From Sipunculus nudus (Eukaryota; Annelida; Sipuncula; Golfingiida; Sipunculidae): a DNA stretch of 64,000 nt. A program made the translations under genes and the position numbers. Each line of letters begins with the position of its first letter. The stretch's first letter is position 1. This document shows, piece by piece, positions 17,471-26,840 of this stretch. The stretch lies in NCBI GenBank assembly GCA_026874595.1, contig JAPPUL010000073.1, positions 395,973 to 459,972 on the forward strand. Reading direction: 5' to 3'. The notes under the pieces were generated by a model, which made no database searches, had not been told where the DNA came from, and was given only the letters and a program-made list of their open reading frames with translations.

Positions 17471-18278
17471 TCATTGCCGTCTTTACCGCTTTTGCCAATA
17501 ACTCCGGATCATCCGGGATTAGCATATCTTCCCGTTTTGTCCCAGAACTTATATCTAAACCTCTACCTTCTCTAATTTTGAAATCTTCTCCCTCATCACC
17601 CCCACCTACAAAACCATCTGCATCTGATTCTACATCACTAGATAAAGACTCGCTTCCCTCATCAATTGTATAATCTATTGTCCCTCCCAAATCCTCTCCC
17701 TCCTCCAAAAGCATACTTCCTCCTCCCTCCCTTAAGCCTTCTACTAATTCAAATATCTCCGGTATTAGGTATTTTAACAAAAGATATACTAAAATCCCAA
17801 ATACAAAGAAAAACACAAACACCATCAAGAACCTTATAACTATTGTCAAGACCTCTATCCCACTTATAAGCCCTACCACAAACGATAATAAAGAAGCAAT
17901 CCCCCCAAACCATAACCCTATCCGCATTAGATAAGGATTCTCCTCCTTCAACTTAGTATACCTCTCTTCAAAAGACAAATTCTCTTTATCTACTATATCA
18001 CTTCCGCCCACTACAAAATCATCATCTACACCAAAAGCATCTGAAGAATTATTTACTCCCTTATCTTTTTCTTCTTTTTCTTCTTTTTCTACATTAAGCC
18101 CTTTATCCATATGACTCCCTAGCTCTACACCGCTGCCCTCTTGCAACTTGCCCTCTTTTGTTTGCCCCTCTTTTGTTTGCCCCTCTTTTGTTTGCCCCTC
18201 TTGTGAGAACGATATTCTATCCTCTTGACCAGCGGTATCAAGCCCTTGAGACTCTCTTGTATCCTCTTGTTCAAACAT
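17460..18278 (-). CDS. Acidic membrane protein between flhG and sigma-28
   Basis: A 272-aa protein without a recognised domain. Residues 1-110 are charged and low-complexity, including three KEGQT pentapeptides. Two adjacent hydrophobic segments follow (IGLWFGGIASLLSFVVGLIS and VIRFLMVFVFFFVFGILVYL), then an acidic C-terminal tail. Treponemes also carry an uncharacterised gene at this place between flhG and the sigma-28 gene, so a flagellar role is likely but unproven. ATG 18278 has SD AAGGAAGG with 7-nt spacing. Confidence 0.75.
   Translation of the reverse strand: MFEQEDTRESQGLDTAGQEDRISFSQEGQTKEGQTKEGQTKEGKLQEGSGVELGSHMDKGLNVEKEEKEEKDKGVNNSSDAFGVDDDFVVGGSDIVDKENLSFEERYTKLKEENPYLMRIGLWFGGIASLLSFVVGLISGIEVLTIVIRFLMVFVFFFVFGILVYLLLKYLIPEIFELVEGLREGGGSMLLEEGEDLGGTIDYTIDEGSESLSSDVESDADGFVGGGDEGEDFKIREGRGLDISSGTKREDMLIPDDPELLAKAVKTAMNDE
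18151..18202. repeat. 15-bp in-frame tandem repeat (KEGQT x3)
   Basis: CCCTCTTTTGTTTGC repeats at 18151, 18166 and 18181 with a partial fourth copy. The 15-bp unit keeps the frame and codes for KEGQT. Copy number could vary between strains without breaking the gene. Confidence 0.92.
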
Positions 18279-18351
18279 ATTATGCCTTCCTTATCTATAA
18301 ACACATATAAAATTTAAACAATTTAGCTGCATTATCCTCTAAACTCCTGTA

Positions 18352-19218
18352 CTATTTATTTTTACTGCCTTTGAAAAAGTTATACAAAAACGACGTCATC
18401 CCTTTACTCTCTACTTTTTGTGCCTCATTCATAAGCTTCTTCGTTATTTCCCTTATGCATTTTGAGGCCTTGCTATTAGGCTCTATTACATAAAAAGGCC
18501 TTTGCTTTATAACCGCCTTAGGCACTACTGCATCTTCGTATATATATCCTAAATTTTCTATATCAACATCCAGAAACTGACTTGCTATATCCGTTATCCT
18601 ATTTGCAACCCGATTACCTTCTACTGAACTATGTACTCGATTTATTATAAGCTTTATCTTTACCTTATCCTTTTGTGAGGCTATAGTCTTTATTATCCCA
18701 TATGCATCTGTTATTGCCGTTGGCTCTGGAGTCGTTACTATTATTATTTCATCTGCCGCCAATACAAAACTTAATACGTTGTCTGACACGCCTGCTCCTG
18801 TATCCACGAATATTACATCTGCAAACCTTAATGAACCAAGCTCTTTTATAAACGCAAGCTTTTGATCTGAATCTAAATTCGCAAGCTGACTAAAGCCTGA
18901 TGCCCCTGCTATTATGCTTATCCCATCCTCTGTCTTTATCAAAACTTCGTGTATCTTCTTTTGTCCGCGAAGTACATTATATAAGTTATATTTTGGTATC
19001 ACGCCAAGCATTATATTTACATTTGCAAGACCTAAATCTGCATCCATTACCACAACCTCTTGCCCCATCTGTGCCATTCCTATTGCCACATTCGTTGATA
19101 CATTTGTCTTGCCTACACCTCCCTTACCACTTGCAATAGCTATAAATCGTGGCGACTTTTGACCTATATCCTTTTTGCCTTCCTTCATTAGCTTTAATAA
19201 TGCTTCTGCTTGATCCAT
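18352..19218 (-). CDS. flhG: Flagellar number regulator, MinD-like ATPase FlhG
   Basis: A 288-aa ParA/MinD-type ATPase. The deviant Walker A is ASGKGGVGKTNVSTNVAIG (near residue 29), followed by VVMDADLGLANVNIMLG and FVDTGAGVSD. FlhG works with FlhF to set the number and position of flagella. It lies 39 bp after flhF. ATG 19218 starts MDQAEALLKLM, the usual short N-terminal helix that in other bacteria stimulates FlhF GTPase. Confidence 0.94.
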   Translation of the reverse strand: MDQAEALLKLMKEGKKDIGQKSPRFIAIASGKGGVGKTNVSTNVAIGMAQMGQEVVVMDADLGLANVNIMLGVIPKYNLYNVLRGQKKIHEVLIKTEDGISIIAGASGFSQLANLDSDQKLAFIKELGSLRFADVIFVDTGAGVSDNVLSFVLAADEIIIVTTPEPTAITDAYGIIKTIASQKDKVKIKLIINRVHSSVEGNRVANRITDIASQFLDVDIENLGYIYEDAVVPKAVIKQRPFYVIEPNSKASKCIREITKKLMNEAQKVESKGMTSFLYNFFKGSKNK

Positions 19219-19257
19219 TCTATTTATTACCTATCAAAATAGCCTATATAAAATTTA

Positions 19258-20577
19258 TTATCCCTTCAATATCATCTCAAATATCTTGTTTTTAGATCCC
19301 TCTTCTATATCCTCTGGAACGCTTTGTCCGAAGGTCACATACGATAAACTCCTATTCTTTGGCTTTATTGCACTTATTACTTGTCCTAGAGTGTTTGTTT
19401 CATCTAATTTTGTAACTATTATATTAGTGTAACTTAATATATCAAATTTATCTAGTATTTCTACTAAATCCATGTATTTTGTTGTTGCACTTATAACTAA
19501 TGATACCTGCAGCCGATCCTCTACTATATCCAAATACTTCTTTATGTCCTTTATCTCTTCAACATTCCTTTGGCTTCGACCTGTTGTGTCTATCAATATT
19601 ACATCATATTTATCAAGCTTTAGTTCAAGCTCAAATTCCCTTACGTTATTTACCTTGGAAAATGCTATGTCCATTATGTCTGCGTATAACTTCAATTGCT
19701 GAATCGCTCCCACTCGATATGTGTCTATTGAGATAAGCTTTATCTTCTTCTTTTGGAATACTCCATAATATGCCGCAAGCTTTGCTAAGGTTGTCGTTTT
19801 GCCTACTCCTGTTGGACCCACAAGCACTATTACATTCGTTCTTCCTTCCTTTAATACTATCCCATCTGAGGTTGATACTATTTCTGACAGTTGCTCTCTT
19901 AACTTACTCTTTATCACGCTCAGCTTAGACTCATCTGATAATATACTTTTTACTGTAGACAACGAACATATATCATTTATAAAGTTATCATTAAAATCTT
20001 CATCCTTCATGAATAACTTTATTAGCTCTTCCTTACTTCCTCCACCCCCAGATAATTTATTAACTTCTTTCTTTACAGCTGATTCTTCCCTTTTAGATTT
20101 AACTTTTAAACCGCCATCTTTTAACACTTCATTTTCTTCTAATTCTAAAACCCCATTACCTACGCCATTTTTACCTCCTTTTGATAAAATTAATCCTAGC
20201 AAACTCTTTATATGCTCAAGCTCTTCACTAAGCTTTTGTGTCTTCTCTCCTACTTTATTAACTTCACTCCTCTCCCCCTCAACTACACTCCTATCTCCTC
20301 CCATCTCACCCGCTTTTGTAATTCCACTACCCCTATTAAACCCATCTGACAAACTACTACTATCCTGTTCCCTATCTCTTGCTCTTCCTATGTTAAGTAG
20401 CTTTTTTTCATCCATTATCCCCACTGTTATCTCTACCATGGGTTTACCCAAAAATCTTAAAAAACCTCCCTCTCGTACACGCTTTTGGGATACTATGTAG
20501 GCATGATGGCCTACATCCAGCAACATCTTAAGCTTTGCTTCTTGAAAACTTCTTGCTCGGTATTTCCTATATTTCAT
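19258..20577 (-). CDS. flhF: Flagellar SRP-like GTPase FlhF
   Basis: A 439-aa protein with N-terminal KYRARSFQEAKLKML, a variable charged linker (about residues 65-165), then the NG GTPase domain: GPTGVGKTTTLAKLAAYYG near residue 254, ISIDTYRVGAIQQLKLYA, LIDTTGRS and TKLDETNTLG. It positions the first flagellar components at the cell pole. ATG 20577 is preceded by AAGGAAG. The upstream leader carries a 14-bp purine repeat. Confidence 0.95.
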   Translation of the reverse strand: MKYRKYRARSFQEAKLKMLLDVGHHAYIVSQKRVREGGFLRFLGKPMVEITVGIMDEKKLLNIGRARDREQDSSSLSDGFNRGSGITKAGEMGGDRSVVEGERSEVNKVGEKTQKLSEELEHIKSLLGLILSKGGKNGVGNGVLELEENEVLKDGGLKVKSKREESAVKKEVNKLSGGGGSKEELIKLFMKDEDFNDNFINDICSLSTVKSILSDESKLSVIKSKLREQLSEIVSTSDGIVLKEGRTNVIVLVGPTGVGKTTTLAKLAAYYGVFQKKKIKLISIDTYRVGAIQQLKLYADIMDIAFSKVNNVREFELELKLDKYDVILIDTTGRSQRNVEEIKDIKKYLDIVEDRLQVSLVISATTKYMDLVEILDKFDILSYTNIIVTKLDETNTLGQVISAIKPKNRSLSYVTFGQSVPEDIEEGSKNKIFEMILKG

Positions 20578-20596
20578 CTTCCTTGCTCTCTTTTTT

Positions 20597-20629
20597 CCCT
20601 TTTTCTTTTTCCCTTTTTCTTTTTCCCTT
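20597..20629. repeat. 14-bp tandem repeat upstream of flhF
   Basis: CCCTTTTTCTTTTT at 20597 and 20611 plus a partial third copy. On the minus strand it is a GGGAAAAAGAAAAA leader between flhA and flhF, just before the flhF SD. Confidence 0.85.
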
Positions 20630-20654
20630 ACTTATTTTAGACTATTACAAATAC

Positions 20655-22766
20655 TTACTTCTGGCTTGCTATCTCCTCTAGTTTTAATATCCCTAGTTGT
20701 TCGAACTTTACATCTGCTATTATCTCATTATATGACAATACCACTAAGTTTGGAAGGCTCCTTTCTGTTAGCTTCTTTAATAACATTCGAGTTGAGCTTG
20801 AACTTAATAATATCATTTGATAACCCGCTTTTGTCGTATCTTCATAATAACTTATAAGTTGGGTTATTATTCGATTTATTATTCCTATATCAAGGGTTGA
20901 TACAAAGCCATTCTCTGTCTCTTGTAGCGACTTTTCAAGCATGTCATCTAGTCCTGCATCTACTGTATAACCCCTTATCACATTGTCTTCGCTTATGTAT
21001 TGATGCGATATCTGTTTCGACAGCTTCCCTCTTACGTATTCTGTTAGAGCGTCTAGATTTGTAACTTTCTCTCCATAGTCTGCTATAACTTCAAGTATGC
21101 TTACCATGTTTCTAACTGATACTTGTTCCTTTAATAAGTTTTGAAGCACCTTCTGTATAACCCCTATATTACTTGCTTTAAGCGCTTCTTCTACCACTGC
21201 TGGATAATCTTCTTTCACGCTGTCAAGAAGCTGTTTTACCTCTTGTCTTCCTAGTATGTCGCTTGAGTTTTGTTTTATTAGTTCTGTTAGATGCGTTGCT
21301 ATTATTGAGGGTGGGTCAACTACACTATAATGTAAATTCTCTGCCTCCTCTCGGGTCTGCTCATCTATCCAATATGCTTTTGTCTTAAATGCTGGCTCTA
21401 TTGTCTCATCGCCACTTATCCCTTCTTTCGTCTTGTATGACGGAATGGCTAAAAGTCGTTTAACCTCAAGGCTACCCTTTCCAACAGGTACTCCCTTTAT
21501 CTTTATATTATAGTCGCTTGGTTTCAATTTCATGTTATCTCGTATTCGTATCGGCGGCACCACCAAACCTAAATCCAACGCACACGACTTCCTTATTAGC
21601 TTGACCCTCTCAAGTATGTCTCCTCCTTGTTCTATATCTACTAAGGGAACCAAGTTAAAACCTATCTCTACCTCTATTGGCTCTACATTAATTAAATTTA
21701 CTACGCTCTCAGGTTGCCCTAATCTCCCATCTTCACCATCTGCTGCACCCGGACCACCCCTTTCTTCTCGCTCCTCGGCATCCATATTTCTATATATAAA
21801 TATTCCAAGTAATAGTAACAATAGTCCTATCACTATTAAAGGAGCCTTCGGAAAACCCGGTAAGACTGCAAGCAATAATACAAAACCTCCTGTTACCATT
21901 AGCGCCTTAGGCTTTAATGTAAGTTGTCTTCCTATATCATCTCCTAAACTCCTCTCTGATACCGACCGCGTAACTATTATCCCTGTCGCTGTTGATATCA
22001 ATAATGACGGTATTTGGGCCGATAGACCATCTCCTACCGTCAGTATGAAAAATACATCAAATGACTCTGATAAACTCATTCCTTGCAACGTCGTACCTAC
22101 TATTAATCCTCCCACTATGTTTATTATCGTTATCAGAAGACCAACTCGTACGTCCCCTTGCACAAACTTACTTGCCCCGTCCATTGCCCCATAAAAATCT
22201 ACCTCCTCTCGTACCTCCTTTCGACGACGTAATGCCTCACCCTCCGTTATTAGTCCCGCATTCAAATCCGCGTCTATACTCATCTGTTTGCCCGGTAGTG
22301 CATCTAACGTAAACCGTGCTGCTACCTCAGATACTCGCGTTGCTCCTTTTATTATCACTATGAACTGCACCGCAATAAGTATTAAGAATATTATCATCCC
22401 CACTATATAATTATTCTGTACTACGAAATCTCCAAACGCCTTTATTATCTCTCCTTCAAAACCCCTCCCTTCAAGCAATATTAACCGTGTTGAGGATACG
22501 TTTATTGCAAGCCGGAATACTGTTGTTATTAAAAGTAAACTCGGAAATACGCTAAGTTCTGCTCCCCTCTTCAAATACATTACTATTAATAGCAAGGTAA
22601 GACTCAAGGATAAGTTTAGTGCTATTGCAAAATCTAATACAAACGCTGGTATCGGGATTATTAACATCCCTATTATTATTACAACGCCAGCTGCTATGGC
22701 TATATCACTCTCTCGCATCCATTTGAAACTACCACCTCTTTTGTCTACTTTGCCTTTTTGTGCCAC
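20655..22766 (-). CDS. flhA: Flagellar type III export protein FlhA
   Basis: A 703-aa export-gate protein. The N-terminal half has about eight transmembrane helices, with the FHIPEP signature region around FVQGDVRVGLLITIINIVGG and the conserved ATRVSEVAARFTLDALPGKQ. The C-terminal cytosolic half forms the nonameric docking ring. GTG 22766 has SD AGGAG with about 9-nt spacing and lies 4 bp after flhB, so translation is likely coupled. Confidence 0.97.
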   Translation of the reverse strand: MAQKGKVDKRGGSFKWMRESDIAIAAGVVIIIGMLIIPIPAFVLDFAIALNLSLSLTLLLIVMYLKRGAELSVFPSLLLITTVFRLAINVSSTRLILLEGRGFEGEIIKAFGDFVVQNNYIVGMIIFLILIAVQFIVIIKGATRVSEVAARFTLDALPGKQMSIDADLNAGLITEGEALRRRKEVREEVDFYGAMDGASKFVQGDVRVGLLITIINIVGGLIVGTTLQGMSLSESFDVFFILTVGDGLSAQIPSLLISTATGIIVTRSVSERSLGDDIGRQLTLKPKALMVTGGFVLLLAVLPGFPKAPLIVIGLLLLLLGIFIYRNMDAEEREERGGPGAADGEDGRLGQPESVVNLINVEPIEVEIGFNLVPLVDIEQGGDILERVKLIRKSCALDLGLVVPPIRIRDNMKLKPSDYNIKIKGVPVGKGSLEVKRLLAIPSYKTKEGISGDETIEPAFKTKAYWIDEQTREEAENLHYSVVDPPSIIATHLTELIKQNSSDILGRQEVKQLLDSVKEDYPAVVEEALKASNIGVIQKVLQNLLKEQVSVRNMVSILEVIADYGEKVTNLDALTEYVRGKLSKQISHQYISEDNVIRGYTVDAGLDDMLEKSLQETENGFVSTLDIGIINRIITQLISYYEDTTKAGYQMILLSSSSTRMLLKKLTERSLPNLVVLSYNEIIADVKFEQLGILKLEEIASQK

Positions 22767-22770
22767 TAGC

Positions 22771-23913
22771 TTACACTCCTACCTTTTCTCGTGATCTTAT
22801 TACATAGGCCAGAACCTCTGCTACCGCTTGATAAAATTCTACCGGTATCTCATCTCCTACCTCCACTATCTCATACAAACTTTGGGCCAACGCCTTGTCT
22901 TCTACCATATGTACATCGTTTTCTTTTGCTATCTCTTTTATCCGTAACGCCATGTACCCTTGCCCCTTCGCAATTACCAGCGGTACGTCCATCTCAGCTT
23001 CTTCATACTTTATCGCTATTGCATAATGTGTCGGATTTGTAATTACTACATCCGCTTTCGGGACCTCTTCCATCATCCGTTGACTCATTATCTCTCGCTG
23101 CCTCTCTCTTAACCTTTGTTTTATCTGCGGATCTCCTTCTGTATCCTTTCGCTCTTCCTTCAATTCGTGTCGCGTCATCTTTAAGCTTTTATAATGTTCT
23201 GACTTCTGAAAAAAGTAATCCGGGACGCTCAATATCAAGAATATTATACAACTTATAAATGCTATATAGAATATCATATTAGACAAGATCTTAAACGCAT
23301 TCCCTACATCCATATTTATCGTGTTTAGTATTGCTTCCTTCTGCCAGGATACTATTAAATAGGCTACCAAAGTTACCACCCCTACCTTCATTATCGATTT
23401 TATTAAATTTGTAAATGTCTGCGAGGAAAAGAATATCCGACTGAACATCTTATTTGCTGTGAAACTTACCTTCTTAAAATCTACTTTCATACTCTTTGGC
23501 GCAAATTGAAAGCCAACTTGGACCACGTTCGACAAAAATGCCATCACAACGCTTATTAAGAAAAAGGGACCTGTAGTTAGAAAAAACATCTCTACAAAAC
23601 TATATACATACCCTTCTAAATTAGATTGGTTTATTGGCTTTGTTAGATTTACGTATGTACTTGTAAATATGTTCTTTACATTATCTATTATATAATCTGA
23701 CATTATCCACATCGACGCAAACACCGATAGCAAAACCACCGACGATACCAACTCCTGTGAACGCACTACCTTCCCCTCTTCTCGTGCCTTTCGTAACTTA
23801 TATAACGTCGGTTCCTCTGTCCTACCCTCATCTTCAGGCTTTGCAAATAATTGCAAATCTATACAAAACAATAGATCCTCTAATTCTAATCTCTTGTCTT
23901 GTCCTTTCTCCAT
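22771..23913 (-). CDS. flhB: Flagellar export switch protein FlhB
   Basis: A 380-aa protein with an N-terminal EEPTLYKLRKAREEGKVVRS, four hydrophobic segments and the autocleavage motif NPTH (about residues 292-295) in ADVVITNPTHYAIAIKY. Cleavage switches export from rod/hook to filament substrates. The N-terminus carries about 25 extra residues ahead of the usual start. ATG 23913 lies in a 14-bp duplication that copies both start codon and SD; the upstream ATG at 23927 is out of frame. Confidence 0.96.
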   Translation of the reverse strand: MEKGQDKRLELEDLLFCIDLQLFAKPEDEGRTEEPTLYKLRKAREEGKVVRSQELVSSVVLLSVFASMWIMSDYIIDNVKNIFTSTYVNLTKPINQSNLEGYVYSFVEMFFLTTGPFFLISVVMAFLSNVVQVGFQFAPKSMKVDFKKVSFTANKMFSRIFFSSQTFTNLIKSIMKVGVVTLVAYLIVSWQKEAILNTINMDVGNAFKILSNMIFYIAFISCIIFLILSVPDYFFQKSEHYKSLKMTRHELKEERKDTEGDPQIKQRLRERQREIMSQRMMEEVPKADVVITNPTHYAIAIKYEEAEMDVPLVIAKGQGYMALRIKEIAKENDVHMVEDKALAQSLYEIVEVGDEIPVEFYQAVAEVLAYVIRSREKVGV

Positions 23914-23927
23914 TGCCCTTTCTCCAT
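23900..23927. repeat. 14-bp duplication of the flhB start region
   Basis: TGTCCTTTCTCCAT (23900-23913) and TGCCCTTTCTCCAT (23914-23927) differ by one base. On the minus strand each reads ATGGAGAAAGG(A/G)CA, so the flhB start codon is preceded by an out-of-frame copy that also serves as its SD. Confidence 0.9.
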
Positions 23928-24096
23928 TATTACGTCTTTTGCCCTTATCTATAATTATCTATAATCCTTAGCTTAACTGCCTTATATAAGGCTTCGGTAT
24001 TTATTTATTTACTTATACTATTTTATAATTACAAGAATAGTAAACATATACCATTCTTACTTGCCCAAAACTAACTCCATATACTTCCAAACACAA

Positions 24097-24864
24097 TTAA
24101 AAAACCTCAAATATGCTATATAAATATCTTCCCAAAAATAACTTACCAGCCTCCAATATAGCAGGCATTAAAAGTACTAGTATTACTAGTCCCACTATTA
24201 TATAAATTGGGAAGCCTAACATCAATATATTCATCTGTGGTGCAAACTTTGCAAGTAGGCCCATCGCCAAACTTACTATGAATAATGTTCCTATGATCGG
24301 TAAGGATATCTTAAGCGCTACACTAAACATTCCAACCAAACTCTCAACTAATAAAGCACTTAGCGATTTTGTTGCTTCAAGTGGCAATACCGATATTTTA
24401 AAAAAACTTGTATATAATGCCTCAATTAAAAGTATATGCCCATTTAATATCAAAAATATTAGTATCCCCAAAAGGGCTAGAAATTGTCCAACTAGCGGTA
24501 CGTGAATTTGAGATAACGGATCAAATACCTCGCTTATCCCAAGTCCCATTTGTATACTAAACATCTGTCCTGCAAGCTGAAATGCTCCAAATACTATTGC
24601 CACCAAAAAACCTATTGAAAGTCCTATTATAAGCTGATTTACCAAAAGTAATATATAATCTATGTAATATTCAGGCACCGTAATATCAAGTTCTTTCGCC
24701 AATATCGGATACAAAACTAATGCTATGCTTATGGCAAGAACTCCCTTTGTACGCATCGGTATCATTATACTTGAAAAAAATGGCGCAACCAGTATAAGAC
24801 CAAATAGTCTAACAAAGACCAACAAATAAAGCTTTACATGCGGAATCAAAAAGTCATACCACAT
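24097..24864 (-). CDS. fliR: Flagellar export protein FliR
   Basis: A 255-aa protein with about six hydrophobic segments. Family features include LFGLILVAPFFSSIMIPMRT near the N-terminus and GQMFSIQMGLGISEVFDP in the middle. FliR joins FliP and FliQ in the export gate. It starts 4 bp after fliQ. A 183-bp AT-rich gap without visible features separates it from flhB. Confidence 0.96.
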   Translation of the reverse strand: MWYDFLIPHVKLYLLVFVRLFGLILVAPFFSSIMIPMRTKGVLAISIALVLYPILAKELDITVPEYYIDYILLLVNQLIIGLSIGFLVAIVFGAFQLAGQMFSIQMGLGISEVFDPLSQIHVPLVGQFLALLGILIFLILNGHILLIEALYTSFFKISVLPLEATKSLSALLVESLVGMFSVALKISLPIIGTLFIVSLAMGLLAKFAPQMNILMLGFPIYIIVGLVILVLLMPAILEAGKLFLGRYLYSIFEVF

Positions 24865-24868
24865 TACT

Positions 24869-25138
24869 TCACTTCCCTATAACACTCATTACATCATATA
24901 AGTTTTGTGTATAGTTTCTTATATGATTCATTATCCAACTAGAAAATAGTACTATCGCTCCAAATATAGCTACTATCTTAGGTACAAAGGTTAATGTTTG
25001 CTCCTGTATTGATGTTGTTGTTTGGAATATACTTATTATAAGCCCTACTACCATACTAATCCCAAGTATTGGCGCTGAGATTATTAAAACCTCAAGTATT
25101 GCCTCGCCCATTATCTTTATTATTAGTGCATCACTCAT
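24869..25138 (-). CDS. fliQ: Flagellar export protein FliQ
   Basis: An 89-aa protein of two hydrophobic helices with the conserved ISIFQTTTSIQEQTLTFVPK between them, the usual size and pattern for FliQ, a component of the FliPQR export gate. It lies 20 bp after fliP and 4 bp before fliR. Confidence 0.97.
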   Translation of the reverse strand: MSDALIIKIMGEAILEVLIISAPILGISMVVGLIISIFQTTTSIQEQTLTFVPKIVAIFGAIVLFSSWIMNHIRNYTQNLYDVMSVIGK

Positions 25139-25158
25139 TTATATCCCTCTTTAATTAC

Positions 25159-25935
25159 TTAAACAAAACTCTCAAGCAGCTTAGATACTAAAAGTTGCCA
25201 CCCATCCACCAAAACAAATAATATTATCTTAAATGGCAACGATATCATAACAGGCGGAAGCATTATCATCCCCATACTCATCAAAATACTTGCTACTATC
25301 ATATCTATTATTATAAACGGTACAAATATTATTATCCCCATATAAAACGCCTTCTTAAGCTCATTTAGCATAAAGGCCGGTATCAATACATAGGTAGGGA
25401 CATCTGCCTCCGACTCTGGCCACTGTAATTTGCTCATCTGGATAAACGGTACCAATATCTGCCGATTCTCCTCGCCTATCTGTTTGAACATGAATTGCCG
25501 TATCGGCTCTATCCCTCGATCAAACAACTCCTCTACTCCTATTTCTTTGTTCTTAAATGGTTTATAGGCGTTTTCGTATATCTCATTAAAGCTTGGTGCC
25601 ATTATAAAAAAGGTTAGAAATAACGCAAGTGCCATTATAACTTGATTGGGAGGCATTTGTTGTAGCGCAAGTGCCGTACGGGCAAACGAAAATACTATTG
25701 CTATCCTTAAAAAGGACGTTGTCATCATAACTATCGCAGGAGCAAGACTCAATACCGTAAGCAGCAATAAAACCTGCAGGGTTAATGCTATGTCCGTTGG
25801 GTCTGATGATGATTCTACCCCAAAATTAAGCGAGGGTAATAATACATTATCATTTTCCTGGCTATATGTATCTGTTGACAATACTACACTTATACTAATT
25901 ATTAGTACGCATAGCAATACCCTTAGCCTATTCAT
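25159..25935 (-). CDS. fliP: Flagellar export protein FliP
   Basis: A 258-aa protein with a cleavable signal peptide (LLCVLIISISVVLSTDTYSQ), then the FliP core: LLTVLSLAPAIVMMTTSFLR, ALALQQMPPNQVIMALALFL and ASILMSMGMIMLPPVMISLP. It forms the core ring of the export gate. Its position between fliO and fliQ is standard. Confidence 0.97.
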   Translation of the reverse strand: MNRLRVLLCVLIISISVVLSTDTYSQENDNVLLPSLNFGVESSSDPTDIALTLQVLLLLTVLSLAPAIVMMTTSFLRIAIVFSFARTALALQQMPPNQVIMALALFLTFFIMAPSFNEIYENAYKPFKNKEIGVEELFDRGIEPIRQFMFKQIGEENRQILVPFIQMSKLQWPESEADVPTYVLIPAFMLNELKKAFYMGIIIFVPFIIIDMIVASILMSMGMIMLPPVMISLPFKIILFVLVDGWQLLVSKLLESFV

Positions 25936-26064
25936 TTTTGCTCCCTCCCCTAAGCAAAATCAATACATCTAGTATCTTACTTAAGATTCTAGTATCCTAT
26001 ATTATCGATTGTTTTATTTTTTCTATTATATTTTCTATTATTTCAAACCACCCTTTCTATACTA

Positions 26065-26748
26065 CTATAACCGCCCGCCTAAAGTCTTCAACTTCTTCTT
26101 CTCACTTGCCATAAATGCTTGCTTATCTCTTGATGAGAGCGCATCCTTACCTATATACGGAACCTTTAAACGTGTTAAAAATAAACTCTTAAAATCACCT
26201 TTATTAGCCCCAGATACACTGCTTTTTTTGATACTTTCTATCTCCTCGCCATCTTCTATCATCGAAAGCAATCTTATATCATCCCCCACTCCAAGCACGT
26301 AAAGCTTATTCCCTATCTCTACTATCTCAACACTCATATTAGCCCTTACGTTTATTGACTTGATCTTTCGTAATACCGAAGATTCATCCCCATCTCTTGA
26401 GATGTTATTCTTCTTTTTCTTAAGCCATCTAACTCCAAATAGGATTATTAACAAGCATATTGTCAATATTAAAAAGGACTTTACAAATGAAAGACTACCA
26501 CCCTCAAGTACCTCTCCTCTTTTTTCATCTAAAGAAGTTTTGACTTCGTCTGGCCTTTTCAAAAATACTTTCTTTTTTGATGCTTTTAAAGCTTTATTAT
26601 CTCCAGCACTTCTTTTACTTTCTATTTCTGTAGCTCCCTTTGTTCCCTCAATCTTAGTTGGTCCATCTATACTATTTCTTTGCCCATATAAACTTACATT
26701 TATAACAACAATTAATAGTATAAAGACTATCTGCAGGATATATCTCAT
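26065..26748 (-). CDS. fliO: FliO-like protein (spirochaete FliZ)
   Basis: A 227-aa protein with a signal peptide (IVFILLIVVINVSLYGQ), a charged low-complexity stretch, one transmembrane helix (FLILTICLLIILFGVRWL) and a cytosolic domain with MSVEIVEIGNKLYVLGVGDD, the FliO core pattern. FliO helps assemble the FliP ring. Spirochaete literature calls this gene fliZ. It sits between fliN and fliP. Confidence 0.85.
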   Translation of the reverse strand: MRYILQIVFILLIVVINVSLYGQRNSIDGPTKIEGTKGATEIESKRSAGDNKALKASKKKVFLKRPDEVKTSLDEKRGEVLEGGSLSFVKSFLILTICLLIILFGVRWLKKKKNNISRDGDESSVLRKIKSINVRANMSVEIVEIGNKLYVLGVGDDIRLLSMIEDGEEIESIKKSSVSGANKGDFKSLFLTRLKVPYIGKDALSSRDKQAFMASEKKKLKTLGGRL

Positions 26749-26840
26749 AACTCCCAGTCCGTCTTAAGATGCTCTTAATATAATACTTTCTTAATACAAT
26801 ATCAAGATATTTTTATATTTAACTTTATTCTTACTTAACT

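Noticed and set aside
19799-20500. 233-codon frame antisense to flhF
   Set aside because: Shadow of flhF with S/L/P-rich composition and no homology.
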